Source of the DNA: Jiangella ureilytica
Lineage (GTDB): Bacteria; Actinomycetota; Actinomycetes; Jiangellales; Jiangellaceae
Direction: 5' to 3'
Length of the DNA: 64,000 bases
Assembly (NCBI RefSeq): GCF_004348545.1
Contig: NZ_SMKL01000028.1
Location: forward strand, 1 to 64,000
Both the position numbers and the translations under genes were made by a program. Every line of letters begins with the position of its first letter. The first letter of the stretch is position 1. Below are positions 43,054 to 54,100 of this stretch, piece after piece. The notes beneath the pieces were generated by a model. That model was given only the letters and a program-made list of their open reading frames with translations, had not been told where the DNA came from and ran no database searches.

Positions 43054-43947
43054 GTGGCCGGGGACGAGGACGAGGTCCGCGACTCCGACGTCGCGGACTT
43101 CCTCCAGGTGCGCCCGCAGCTGTTCGGCATCGCCTACCGCATGCTGGGCAGCGTCGCCGCGGCCGAGGACATCGTCCAGGACGCCTGGATCCGCTGGCAG
43201 GGCGCCAACCGCCGCGAGGTGCAGAACCCGGCCGCGTTCCTCACCACCACGACGACCCGGCTGGCGCTGACGGCGGCGACGTCGGCACGCGCGCGCCGCG
43301 AGACCTACGTCGGGCCGTGGCTGCCCGAGCCCGTCGACACCAGCGACGACCCCGCGCTGGGCGCGGAGCGGGCCGAGGCGCTCGACCTCGCCGTGCTGCT
43401 GCTCCTCGAGAAGCTCAGCCCGGCCGAGCGGGCGGTGTACGTCCTGCACGAGGCGTTCGACTACTCCTACCGGCACATCGGCGAGATCCTCGAGATCACC
43501 GAGGTCAACGCCCGGCAGCTGGCCCGGCGGGCGCGGCAGGCACTGGAGTCCGGCCGGTCCGCGCCCGCGCCGCCGGCGGTGCGCCGTCAGCTGGTCGAGA
43601 CCTTCGTCGCGGCGGCGCGCAACGGCGATCTCGAGGAACTGGAGCGGCTCTTCACCCACGACGCGGTCGCCCGGGCCGACGGCGGGGGCAAGGTGCACGC
43701 GTCGAAGGTCGAGCTGCACGGCTCCGAGCGGGTGGTCCTGTTCCTCGACAACATCCTGCGCAAGTACTGGCACGCTGCCACGTTCACCGTCGTCGACATC
43801 AACGGCGGAGCCGGCGTGCTCGTGGCCGACGGCGCGGGCGCGCCGTTGGCGATCCTCGCCCTCGACGCCACGGAGCGCGGGGTCGAGCGGGTCTTCTTCG
43901 TCGTCAACCCGGACAAGATGCGGCGCTTCGCCCCGCCCGCCCGCTGA
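43054..43947 (+). CDS. ECF41-type RNA polymerase sigma factor (SigJ-like) with SnoaL-like C-terminal domain
   Basis: This 297-aa protein starts at GTG 43054. Region 2 is RPQLFGIAYRMLGSVAAAEDIVQDAWIRW (in parts, residues 20-50), and region 4 is LSPAERAVYVLHEAFDYSYRHIGEILEITEVNARQLARRAR (in parts, near residues 125-165). A SnoaL/NTF2-like domain (residues ~180-290) replaces an anti-sigma partner, as in the ECF41 group. The C-terminal NPDKMRRF matches the conserved NPDKL-type tail of the family. It probably regulates the upstream NmrA-like gene. Confidence 0.92.
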   Translation: MAGDEDEVRDSDVADFLQVRPQLFGIAYRMLGSVAAAEDIVQDAWIRWQGANRREVQNPAAFLTTTTTRLALTAATSARARRETYVGPWLPEPVDTSDDPALGAERAEALDLAVLLLLEKLSPAERAVYVLHEAFDYSYRHIGEILEITEVNARQLARRARQALESGRSAPAPPAVRRQLVETFVAAARNGDLEELERLFTHDAVARADGGGKVHASKVELHGSERVVLFLDNILRKYWHAATFTVVDINGGAGVLVADGAGAPLAILALDATERGVERVFFVVNPDKMRRFAPPAR

Positions 43948-44013
43948 CCCCGGGCGACGCGCCGGTCGCGCAGCACCTCGCGGTACGACCGGTTCGCCGG
44001 CATGCCGGTCGGG

Positions 44014-44180
44014 CTAGGGTGTGTCTCCCAAGTCTCGGCCGTAGCGAGCGGCGTCCAGGCGGATGCCTCGCAAGGCCGAGGAGGGAGTCATAGCGGGGTT
44101 CTATGACGACCGACGAGAACGCAGCGAGGCGGCGCCTGGGCGTCGCGCAGTAGGCCATGGACTTGGGAGACACACCCTAG
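44014..44180. mobile_element. MITE-like element: 159 bp with 17-bp terminal inverted repeats flanked by CTAG
   Basis: Bases 44014-44034 and 44160-44180 are a perfect 21-bp inverted repeat. As CTAG is itself palindromic, the element is best read as 44018-44176 with 17-bp ends (GGTGTGTCTCCCAAGTC) flanked by a CTAG target duplication, as seen with IS5-group elements. The inside has no gene but carries two more hairpins: CTCGGCC (44034-44040) with GGCCGAG (44074-44080), and GTCATAG (44087-44093) with CTATGAC (44101-44107). The right CTAG provides the TAG stop of the DUF3817 gene. Confidence 0.8.
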
Positions 44181-44485
44181 GGAGCCTCTGCGGCCGCCGC
44201 TGCTCGATTCATGACCCGGCGCTCGAACCACACCGTCATGAACGGCGGGATCGCCGACGCGAGGCCGAGCATGGTGGTCTCGAAGCTCCACCGCTCGGCC
44301 CGCCAGGCGATGAGCACCGTGCCGACGTAGGCCAGGAAGACCACGCCGTGGATCGGCCCGAAGACCTGCACGCCGATCTCGTTCTCGACCACGACGTACT
44401 TGAAGAACATCCCCACGAGCAGGCCGGCCCAGGACACGGCCTCGGCGATCGCAGCGATCCGGAACCACCGAAGAGCAGCACTCAC
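44177..44485 (-). CDS. DUF3817 family small membrane protein
   Basis: This 102-aa protein starts at GTG 44485. It has three hydrophobic segments: IAAIAEAVSWAGLLVGMFF, PIHGVVFLAYVGTVLIAW and TMLGLASAIPPFMTVWF. The EAVSW and GPIHGVVFLAY signatures are those of DUF3817 (YdzA-type) proteins. Its stop codon TAG (44177-44179) lies in the CTAG next to the mobile-element-like repeat, so the original C-terminus may have been altered by the insertion. It precedes no operon partner. Confidence 0.88.
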   Translation of the reverse strand: MSAALRWFRIAAIAEAVSWAGLLVGMFFKYVVVENEIGVQVFGPIHGVVFLAYVGTVLIAWRAERWSFETTMLGLASAIPPFMTVWFERRVMNRAAAAAEAP

Positions 44486-44494
44486 CCCGTCACC

Positions 44495-47400
44495 CTACGG
44501 TCCCGGCACCGGCACCACGACCTGGGCCCGCTCGCCGTCCGGGGCGGCGAGGGTGAGGGTGACGAGCAGCGGCGGGGCGAGCTGCACGAACACCTGGTAC
44601 TCGTGCGGCTCGTCCGTGGTGACGCGGACGGCCTGGATGACGGTGCCGGAGGGGAAGCCGCCGGGCCGGGTCGGGATGTCGTCGAGCTCGAAGCGGGCGC
44701 GGACGGGCGGCGGCAGCGGCGCGATCGGGAACGGACGGCGGGTCCGCTGGGCCTGGACGAGCAGGACGTACGGCGGCTCGGCCTCGATGTCGGCGTCGGA
44801 GCGGATGCGGAGCACCACACCGCGGCCCACGATCGTCACCACGTCGATCAGCTCGAGCGACGGCGGCGAGTCGGCGACCGGCGGGACGGTGACGCGTTGC
44901 TCGGTGAGCCGGCTCAGCGGGTCGGCCAGCCGCACGACGACGTCGAGGGGCTGGTGCGGGTCGGGGCGGGTGAGCCAGACGGCGAGCGGCGTCCGGCCGC
45001 CCGACCGCGCACCGGCGACGAGGACGGCGCCGGGGTCGGCGCCGGCGGGCGGGCCGCCGGCGCCGTCGGCGACCGGCCCGATCGGCACCGCCTCCAGCGG
45101 GACCGGCGCGACATCGGTCACACCGCCCGCGCCCGGGCCCGAGACCGCCACGGACACGCGATGGCTGCCCAGCCCCACCGGCCGCGAAGGCGCCGCCGTC
45201 GACGTGGTCACCAGCACCAGCGAGCCGGCACCCAGCGGCAGGGCCACCAGCGGCGCCAGATCGGGCCCGGCCGCCGGCAGGACGGTGACGAGCACCGGCT
45301 CGCAGGCGGGCGACGGGCGGCCGCGGACCGCTTCGACCGGGACGGCGTCGACGGGCACGGCGACCGCGCGGACGAACCAGTCGTCCCAGGACGCGTCGAA
45401 CGGCCCGGACCATTCCGCGGCGTACGCCAGTGAGCCGGACGGCGCCGCCGGGACGACGGCGAACGGCGGGCCCATCGACTCGAACGACCGTGCCGCCACG
45501 GCCGACCGGGTCCGGAACACCCGGAACTCCCGCACCGGGATCCGGCTCGAGGACGACAGCGACAACGTCACCGTCCCGCCGGCACCGAGCACCGACGCGA
45601 CCCTCGGCTCCGACGGCGCCCTCAGGCGCGGTGCGGCGACCGCCTGCAGATGGTCGTGCGCGTCCTGGCCCGCCGACGGCGCCGGCCACGGCGACTCGAC
45701 GCCGGAGCGGGACAGCGTCGTGACGGTGAACAGGTGGATGTCCGTCGACCCCTTCGGCAGGGGCACGTCGGTCTCGCGCGCGGAGCCCGGCAGCACCGTC
45801 AGCCGGCGGAACAGCGCCCGCCGCCGGTCCGGCGCCAGCGCGTCGTAGGCGTCCCAGAGCTGCTGCAGCCGCACGCCGGGCAGCGTTCCCTCGGGCGCCC
45901 GCGGCGCCAGCCCGACGGTCTGGCGCAGCGACGTCTCGGCGACCTCCCACACGATCACGCCGCGCGACGGGTCCAGATCGGCCCCGCCGGGCACGGACCA
46001 GTGCACCCGCGCGTGCGACCGGCCCTGCGCGTCCGGCGCGCTGCCCATCGGCACGCCCGGCGGCAGCGGCGGCGGGATCGGCGCGACCGGCACCGGGCTG
46101 GCCGCGCTGGTCAGCGCCGGGGTCCCGGCCGACGGCGACAGCCCCGACGGGATGCCGATCAGCAGCTGGGTCCGGGTCCACAGCGCGATCCCCCAGCGAG
46201 ACGTCGTGGCGTAGTCCAGCACGGGGACGGCGAACCGCAGCCGGTACCGCCGCCCCTCCTCACCCTGTGCCGGACCCGGCGCCACGACGTTCTCGCCGGC
46301 GGAGTCGAGGTGCTCGACGGTGAGGCCCGGCCCGCCGACCAGCTGAGCGCCACTGAACGACAGGATGGCGTCGCGCCGGAAGCACCCCGGCGGCGCCGCA
46401 CCGAAGGGCGTCACGCCGGCCGGCGGCGAGGTCGTCGACGACAGCATCGGGAACAGCACCGCCCGCACCTCGAGCGCCGACGGCGTCCGCTCCTCCCAGC
46501 CGACGGCGAGCTCGAGCTCCAGCGTCGCCGGACACAGCGACGAACCGGCGAACACCGACGTCAGCGCCATCGCGATGACTCGCGGCCGCGGCGGGTCCGG
46601 CTCGGTCCCGGCGTACAGCGCGTCCTGCCAGCGCGACCACACGCCGAACACGTCCTGCCAGGCGACCGGGTAGCCGGGCTGCCGCCCGCCGCTGCCGATC
46701 GGGATCGCCGCGACCGCGTCGACCATGCCGGTGCGGCGGAACGCCGGGTCGTCGGGCGGGCCGTCCGGCACCGGCAGCAGCGGCCGGAAGTCGCCGGCCG
46801 CGCGGACCGGCAGCAGGCACTCCGCCTCGACCTCCGACAGCGACGCGAACCGGGCCAGCGCCGCGCCGGTCCCCTGGCCGAGCGCGGCCGTCGGCTCCGG
46901 GCGGTCCCACGAGACCCGGATCGTCTCGCGCCACGGCCCGTCGACGGTCTCGGGCGCGCCCAGCCCGTCGCGCACCGCCGTCACCGTCGTCGGCGTCGCG
47001 GTCGAGACGTGCCGGGGCGCCGACGGCACGTACGCCGCCATCGTCGCCGGTCCGCTGCGGTCGGGCAGGTCGGTGTAGTCGGCGGTCACCATGAGGTCGT
47101 CGCCGCCCACGGCGGGCAGCCCCTCACGCGGCTCCTGCAGGTACGACGTGCCGAACCCGAGCGCCAGCGCGAGGAACGGGTCGCCGGCCGCGGGCAGCGT
47201 GAGCAGCGACAACGGCGGCAGCTGTGCGGTCGCGGGGAGCGAGGACCCCTCCGGCCCGTCGACCGGCCCGGTGTCGAGCACGAGGTGCTGCTGATGCGGT
47301 GGCATCGCCGGCCGGTAGATGCGCTCGATCCGCGGCAGCGTCTCGCCGCGGACCTCCTTGAGCAGCCGCTCGTAGTCCGGCGGCACCCAGAGCGGCGCGG

Positions 47401-48136
47401 TCCGCGCGGTGCTGGTGACGGGGTACCAGCCGAGTGGCGGCCCGCCGCGCTGCAGCCGTCGCATCGCCGCCTCGACCGGGTCGACGGGGTCGTCGGCCAG
47501 CCCCTGTTCGCGGGTGTCGTACGACGTGCCGGGCCAGGGGTCGTCGACCGGCAGGCCGACGCGCTCGAACGCCTTCCAGGCGTCGTCCTCGAGCACGCGC
47601 TGCAGCGTAATGATCCGGACGCTCGGGTTGAACCCGTTGACCAGCAGCGCCCGGGTGCCGCCGGAGCAGCGCACCGTCAGCGTGACCCGCGGCCCGCCGC
47701 CGGACGGGACGGCGTCGGCGCCGACGGTCTCGCGCAGCCCGATGCCGCCGCGGGTGACCAGCAGCCCGACCGCACGGGTCGGGTCGACGACGTCGCACTC
47801 GACCTCGACGTACGCGGCGACCCGGCCCCACGACAGCGCCAGCCCGCCGTGCGCACGACGCTGCCGGACGTCGACCTCGCGCGGCTCGTCGTGGCGCTGC
47901 CGGCGCCAGACGACGAACGGCTCGGCCGGAACGCCCAGCTCCTTCGCGCAGGCCCAGCGCAGCTGGATCTCGGTGGGCCGCAGCTCGCGGATGGTCTTCA
48001 GCCGCTCCAGGACGCGCGGCCGGACGTCGACGCCGTGCTGGCGGATCTGGGCCAGCTGCTGATCGGCGATGACCGGCCAGACCAGCGTGGCCGACTCGGC
48101 CCGGAACCAATAGGGCCAGGCGATGCGACGGGCCAT
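44495..48136 (-). CDS. Giant beta-rich protein with FnIII-like modules, second gene of an unassigned two-gene module
   Basis: This 1213-aa protein starts at ATG 48136, whose first base is shared with the stop of the 2262-aa gene (TGATG), with GGAGG upstream. It has no signal peptide or membrane segment. The N-terminus (MARRIAWPYWFRAES, then a helix ERLKTIRELRPTEIQLRWACAKELG in parts) is distinctive. Residues ~700-960 contain FnIII-like units: HARVHWSVPGGADLDPSRG near 716, SRSGVESPWPAPS near 810 and REFRVFRTRSAV near 870. The rest is beta-rich with many Pro/Val/Ala loops. No catalytic motif is visible. I cannot name a family. Codon use is like the surrounding genome. Confidence 0.7.
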   Translation of the reverse strand: MARRIAWPYWFRAESATLVWPVIADQQLAQIRQHGVDVRPRVLERLKTIRELRPTEIQLRWACAKELGVPAEPFVVWRRQRHDEPREVDVRQRRAHGGLALSWGRVAAYVEVECDVVDPTRAVGLLVTRGGIGLRETVGADAVPSGGGPRVTLTVRCSGGTRALLVNGFNPSVRIITLQRVLEDDAWKAFERVGLPVDDPWPGTSYDTREQGLADDPVDPVEAAMRRLQRGGPPLGWYPVTSTARTAPLWVPPDYERLLKEVRGETLPRIERIYRPAMPPHQQHLVLDTGPVDGPEGSSLPATAQLPPLSLLTLPAAGDPFLALALGFGTSYLQEPREGLPAVGGDDLMVTADYTDLPDRSGPATMAAYVPSAPRHVSTATPTTVTAVRDGLGAPETVDGPWRETIRVSWDRPEPTAALGQGTGAALARFASLSEVEAECLLPVRAAGDFRPLLPVPDGPPDDPAFRRTGMVDAVAAIPIGSGGRQPGYPVAWQDVFGVWSRWQDALYAGTEPDPPRPRVIAMALTSVFAGSSLCPATLELELAVGWEERTPSALEVRAVLFPMLSSTTSPPAGVTPFGAAPPGCFRRDAILSFSGAQLVGGPGLTVEHLDSAGENVVAPGPAQGEEGRRYRLRFAVPVLDYATTSRWGIALWTRTQLLIGIPSGLSPSAGTPALTSAASPVPVAPIPPPLPPGVPMGSAPDAQGRSHARVHWSVPGGADLDPSRGVIVWEVAETSLRQTVGLAPRAPEGTLPGVRLQQLWDAYDALAPDRRRALFRRLTVLPGSARETDVPLPKGSTDIHLFTVTTLSRSGVESPWPAPSAGQDAHDHLQAVAAPRLRAPSEPRVASVLGAGGTVTLSLSSSSRIPVREFRVFRTRSAVAARSFESMGPPFAVVPAAPSGSLAYAAEWSGPFDASWDDWFVRAVAVPVDAVPVEAVRGRPSPACEPVLVTVLPAAGPDLAPLVALPLGAGSLVLVTTSTAAPSRPVGLGSHRVSVAVSGPGAGGVTDVAPVPLEAVPIGPVADGAGGPPAGADPGAVLVAGARSGGRTPLAVWLTRPDPHQPLDVVVRLADPLSRLTEQRVTVPPVADSPPSLELIDVVTIVGRGVVLRIRSDADIEAEPPYVLLVQAQRTRRPFPIAPLPPPVRARFELDDIPTRPGGFPSGTVIQAVRVTTDEPHEYQVFVQLAPPLLVTLTLAAPDGERAQVVVPVPGP

Positions 48137-51100
48137 CAGTCCTCCACCTCCCACGGTGCCGCGTCCAGCACGATCCGCAGGGCCTCGGCCCGCTGCTCGG
48201 CGCTGCCGGCCAGCGCATCGCCGGGGACGACGAGGTCCAGCCGCAGCTCCGCGCCGCGCGACCCGGGCGCGAGCAGCACGACCGCCCGCGTCCCGCCCGG
48301 CCCGCGGACCAGCCGGGTGATGCCGGCCCGCGGCGGATCACCGCCCGCCGGCACCGCGGTGCTCGGCTGCAGCGACAGCCAGTCGGCCTCGACCGCGGCC
48401 CACCACTGGTGTCCCGGGCCGGCGGACGGATCGGGCGGCCCGGCGACGACGGTCGGCACCGGGCGCGACCGCCACATCGCCTCGCTGCTCTCGACGACGA
48501 CGGCGACCGGCTGCGGCACCGCGTCGCCCGACCAGAGCACGTGCACGACCGGGTAGCGCGGCACCTCCGGCACGGCCAGCCCGGCCGCCTGGTAGGCGGC
48601 GTCGAGCACGTCGCCGGCCGGCGCGACCGGCAGCGTGCCCAGGGCCGCCGGCGACGGCACCAGCCGCTGCTCGCGGGGCGCCAGCCGGACCAGCTGCGCC
48701 AGCTCCCCCACCGTGCCGAACCGCGACGTCGTGAAGCCGACGCGGTGCACGCGCCGGCCTGTGGCCCCGGCCGGCGCGTTCTTCGGCACGGCCTCGATGT
48801 CGAGGAGGTAGTCGGTCAGCGGCTGCAGGTCGTACGGCAGCGTGACGATGGTGCCGTACGCGCTGCTACCGCTGGACGACGTGCACGGCAGCTCGTCGAG
48901 CAGCTCGGTGACGGCCTGCTGCCACGGCGTCATCACCCCGGCCAGCGCCGGCGTCAACGACCCCAGCACCCCGCCGAGGCCCGTCGGCAACGTCAGCGCC
49001 CCGCCGGCCGGCCCGCCGCCCGGCGGTTCGGGATGGTGGCCGGACGCCGCCTGCACGCCGACCCGCAGCTCCTCGCCGTAGGCGTCGAACAGCGCGGTGA
49101 CGTTCTGGGTGGCCAGCGCGATGCGGATCGGCTCGGCGCACAGCACGCCGGTCTCGTTCATCGACGGCGCACTGGCCAGCAGCCAGCCACCGAGGTCGGC
49201 CGGCGCCTCGTCCGGCCCGTCGGCGCCGAAGCGGAAGTCCTGGACCTGCTCCGCGCCCCAGTTCTCCTGAGCGGTGGCCGACGGCTTGGCCTCCTGCTGT
49301 ACCGACTCCGCACGCCAGCCGACCCGCACGGTGTACTGCCGCGACGGCACCAGGAGGGCGACGTCGGTGGGGTCCTGGCTGACGGTGGACTCCAGCAGGT
49401 CGCGCTCGGTGGTGACGACGCGGCTGTCGTAGTCGTAGCGGAACCGCTCGGCGCCGGTGAGGCCGACGGCGGCGATCAGCCAGTACGGCGTGGCGACGAG
49501 GTCCTCCTCACCGCGGCCGGCGCCGATCTCGACCGCCGTGACCTGGCCCGGCACGTCGACGATCACACGGCAGAGCAGCAGGTCGCGCTGGTTGGCGACG
49601 ACGCGGGCGGCGAGCCGGCCGGCCCGCTCGATCGGGTCGGCCCACGGCCCGTCCGGGTCGGTCCAGTCGGCGGGCAGCGGGTTCGACGACGTGACCATCG
49701 AGTCCGGCGTGACCGGCTGCCGTCCGACCTCCGTGCCGTCGGCGTCGCGGCAGACGACGCTCAGGCCCTCGTTGAGCATCCGCTCGGAGACGAGCAGCAG
49801 CAGCTCGAGCGCCTCTACGCCGTCGTCGCAGCGCAGCCGCAGGCAGTTGGCGAGCTCCGACGGGCTGAAGCCGGTCTCGTCCCACACTCTCTTAACCAGC
49901 TCGCGCTCGTCCTCGGGCGCGTCCGGTGCGGGCTCGGGCTCGTCGCCCGACGGCGAACGCAACACCCGGCCCTGGCAGCGCAGCGGCGTGCGCGAGAACT
50001 CCTTGTCCCAGGCGGTGTCGACCCAGGTGGCGGCGAGGTCGGCCAGCGACGCGCCGGCCGCCATCAGCTCGACGACGTCGCCCAGCGCGTCGCCGCTGGT
50101 GGGCAGGGCGGCGTTGCCGTACTCGAGCGGGTTGCCGGCGTCCCAGTCGTGCACGGACTCGACCAGCCGGATCCGCCCCTGAGGGCACGGCACGGCGTCG
50201 CCGACGACGATCGCCGGGTCGGTGCCCTGCAGCAGGTCGGCGACGGCGTCGCCGGTGCGCCAGGCCTCGGTGACGCCGAGCGCGGCCCGCACGTCCGCCG
50301 TCCGGAAGGCGCCGTCGGGGTCCGGCCAGGCGACGCCGTCGAGCCGCCAGCCGGCCGGGTTCGGGCCCGGCGGCTTGCCGTCGAACGTCCACAGCACGAA
50401 GGCGGGCGGCGCGACCTCGGCGCAGACGTGCCCCCAGCGCTCGCGGACGCTGGTCGTCAGGCTCTCGCCGTAGGGCACGGCCCGCGGGGTCGGCGTCGGC
50501 AGCCAGGACAGCAGCGCGAGCGCCGGGCCCAACTGGCTCTGACCGGGCGCGTCGCGGGCCCACCACGTCGCCGGGGTCTTGCCGGCGGGCGGGTCCGGCT
50601 GCAGGTCGCCGAGCAGTTCGACGCGCGTGACCTGGTAGCGCCACCAGCGGTCGGCGCGGCGCACCCACGGGTCGGCGCCGGCGCCGGACTCGCCGCGCGC
50701 CTGCCCGCCGAGCACGACGTCGCCGGCCGCCACCATGGGCGGGACGTCGAACAGCACCACCGGCACGGCGTCGAGCGGCACCGTCGGCACCGGACCGGCG
50801 TCGTCCTCGTCCAGCGCGTCGGCGAGCCTGCCGTCGACGGCGCGGTCGGTGGCGCTGCCCTCGACCAGCGCGGGCGAGCGGCTGACCAGCGAGACGCCGG
50901 CGACCAGCGGCGGCGCGGGCGGCGGCGACGGCTCGGACTCGCCGATGGTCAGCTCGATGCAGCCCTCGATGTCGAAGAAGAACAGGTCGACCTTGCCGCA
51001 CACCTCGCCGTGGATGTAGGTCCGCTCGACCTCGACGCCGTTCTCGAGCTGGCGGCCGACCAGCACCGTCAGCTCCGCCTTCGCGGACACGCCGACGACC

Positions 51101-54100
51101 CACAGCCGCAGCTCGCCGCGGGCGTAGATCGTGCCGCCGATGGCGAACGGCTCGAACAAGACCAGCGCGTCGAACCCGGCCGCGACCTCGAAGTACAGCC
51201 CGACGGCCTTGCTGCCCATGAGGACGCACTGCAGGTGGAAGCCGACGGCGATGGCGAGACCGCTGGTGACGATCGGCAGCTCAGGGTTGGCGAGCGTGGT
51301 GCCGTCGCCGTGGATCATCAGGTAGCCCGTGCCCTTGAAGGCGTCGAGCACCCGCACGGTGACCGGGTCGGTGTAGCTGCCGAGGTCGATGAACCAGTTC
51401 CGCGACTGCTGCAGGTCGAAGAACGCCGTCACCGGGACCCGGATGTGCAGCAGGTCGACCACGTCGTACTCGGCGACGATGCCGATGGTGATGGTGCCGC
51501 GGCCCAAGTCGAGGTCGAGGACGGCGAGGAAGGTCGCGCTGCTCTGCGACTTCAGCACCGGGGGCAGGCTCAGCACGTCGGCCTTCATCATCAGCAGCAG
51601 CCGCGGCCCCGGCACCTCGACCAGCACGATGCCCTTGAGGTGCAGCAGGAACCCGCCCTCGGCCGTGCCGAGCATGACGCCCGCCGCGATCGCGAACGAG
51701 CCCCCGGACAGCTCCCAGCCGGCCGGGTGCATGACGTTGAACCCGCGCGCCGGAGTGAGCTGCGCCTCCAGCCACCGAAGCGCCGGCGCCTGCACGCCCG
51801 GCGGCTCCAGCCGGCGGTAGTTCACGCCGACGCCGCCGAGGAAGCCGAAGATGCCCAGGCCGGAGTTGCCCAGTGGCAGCGGCACCGGGAACTCCACCTC
51901 GGCACCGACCAGCACGCCGGTCGTCCCGGCCCGGCTCTCCAGAGCCAGGATCGCCGCCGCACGCAGCCCGACCGAGGGGAAGGTCAGGTCGAACGCGCCC
52001 TTGAAGCCGAACTCGGTGATCTCCAGGTACCCGGTGCCGTGGATGGCGCCGGGGATGTCCAGCGTCGCGCCGAGCTTGGTCAGCTGCGGCGCCTCGGCGG
52101 CGTCGAGCCGCAGCCGGACCCGGACGGTGTCGACCTCGACGATCCCGAGGTCGACACCGAGCCCGACCTCGACCTCGAGGTAGGTCGGGTTGAGCCGGCT
52201 GACCTTCACCCCGAGCACCCGCAGCAACGAGTCCAGCGGCGGCGTGGCGGCCAGCGACCCGGCCGGAACGTCGACGGTGTAGCCGCGGCTGGGGTCGAAG
52301 ACCGGGAGCGGTACGTACTCGACCGTCCCGTCACCGTCGGTCTCGGTGTCCCACGAGCTGCGGACGCCGACGGCCTTGTAGCGGGTGACGATCGGCTTGG
52401 CCGGGTCGACGCGGATGAAGCCGAGGTCGAACGAGAACGCGGTCTCGAGGTCCAGCAGCACGCTGACCTGCGTCGTCGTCGGTCCGCTGCCGGTCGCCGG
52501 GTCGACCAGGCCGTCGGTGACGACCAGCTCGCCGCCGCGCAGGATCACCGACTGGGTCTGGATCCGCCCGGCGGCGCCGAGCCCGACCGCCGCGCTGCCC
52601 AGCACCACGAGCGGCACCAGCTCACCCGCCGTCGGGCTCGGCGGGGTCGCGGCGGCCAGCAGCGGCGACAGGGCGGCGACGGCGCCCAGGACGTCGAGCG
52701 CGGTGTTCGAGCCGGTCGCCGACCGCTCGACCTTCGCCAGCCCGTCGAGGTCGCCCTCGATCGCCCGGAATTCCGCGCCGGCCAGCCAGGACGATCGGTC
52801 CTCGGCGATCCGGAGCCGGACCAGGAAGGTGCAGATGCCGTCGCTGGGGTTGGTCCGGGCCGGCAGTTCGTCGCTGGTGTGCTCGTCGAGCCGGGCCTCG
52901 GCGGCGGTGCGGACGTCGAACTCGCCGTAGACCTCGGCGCGGACGAACGTGCCGCGGATCAGCTCGACCCGGATGCCGATCTTGCGGAAGCAGTCCGGCA
53001 CGAGCGGTCGCTGCGGCTCCGGGTCGACGTCGGTGACGTCGGGCGCGGGCGGGCGCTTCAGCTCTGCGGTGATGGTCTCGGTGGTGTCGGCGGCCGACGC
53101 CGGAGTGGCGGTCGCGCGCCACCAGTCCGACGCGCCGGGCGCGGGCGCCGTCGACCCTTGCGCCGTCCCGTGGCCGTGCGCGGTGCCGGCGCTGACGGCG
53201 GTGAAGCTCAGGTCCGGGTGGGTCTCCAGCAGGTGGATCAGGGCGTCGCGACGGCGCTCGCTCAGCTCCTGGTTGTGCTCGACGGTGCCGGCGTCGTCCT
53301 TGTTCTCGTAGGACGCGAAGCCCTCGACCGTGATCGGGGTGTTCTTCGGCAGCTGCCCGAGCCGGGCCAGCGAGTCCGCGCTCAGGAACGACGGCACGCT
53401 CCCCCAGCCGGTCCGCGACGACGCCGCCGCGGTCCCGACGTTCAGCGGGTTGCGGGTCCAGTCGTTGGCCGGCGGCGAGGGGAACTCCGTCGCCGCCGGG
53501 TGGTTGAACAGCGTGTACATGCTGAACGGCGCGACCGTCGCCGCCGTCACCGTCCTCGTGGCCGTCACGGTCACCGTCGCGCCGGCCGCCACCGGGATCT
53601 GCGCCGTCGGCCCGCCGGCGCTGCCGCCGGGCCAGCTCCACGCGACGGTGCCGCCGTCGTCGGGCTCGAGCGCGACGGTGGCATGGGTCACGGTCTGTGA
53701 CCTGACGACGACCCGGTGGCCGGTGCTGGTGACGGTCCGCGGCACCACCTGGTCCGACGGCGGCGAGGTGGGTGCGCCGCCGCCGGACGGGGTGGCCCTT
53801 CGGACGGTGATGGTGCGGGTGTACTCGTGCAGGCCGGCGTCGCTGACCCGGACGTCCAGCGTCATGGTGTCCGTCGCCGGCAGCAGGATGGTGCGCCGGT
53901 CCAGCGTGGTCGGGTCGGCGCCGTCGACCAGCACGCGGTAGGCGTACGGCGCCAGCCCGCCGCCGGCGGAGACGTACAGCGTCGCGGAGTCCGGCAGCTC
54001 GACCGGGTTCAGCACCGGGTCGCCGTCCTGGACCGGATACCACTCCCCCGCCGGCCCCTGGAACGCCAGCCGCACCGTCGGCGACTGCCCGCGGTTGACG

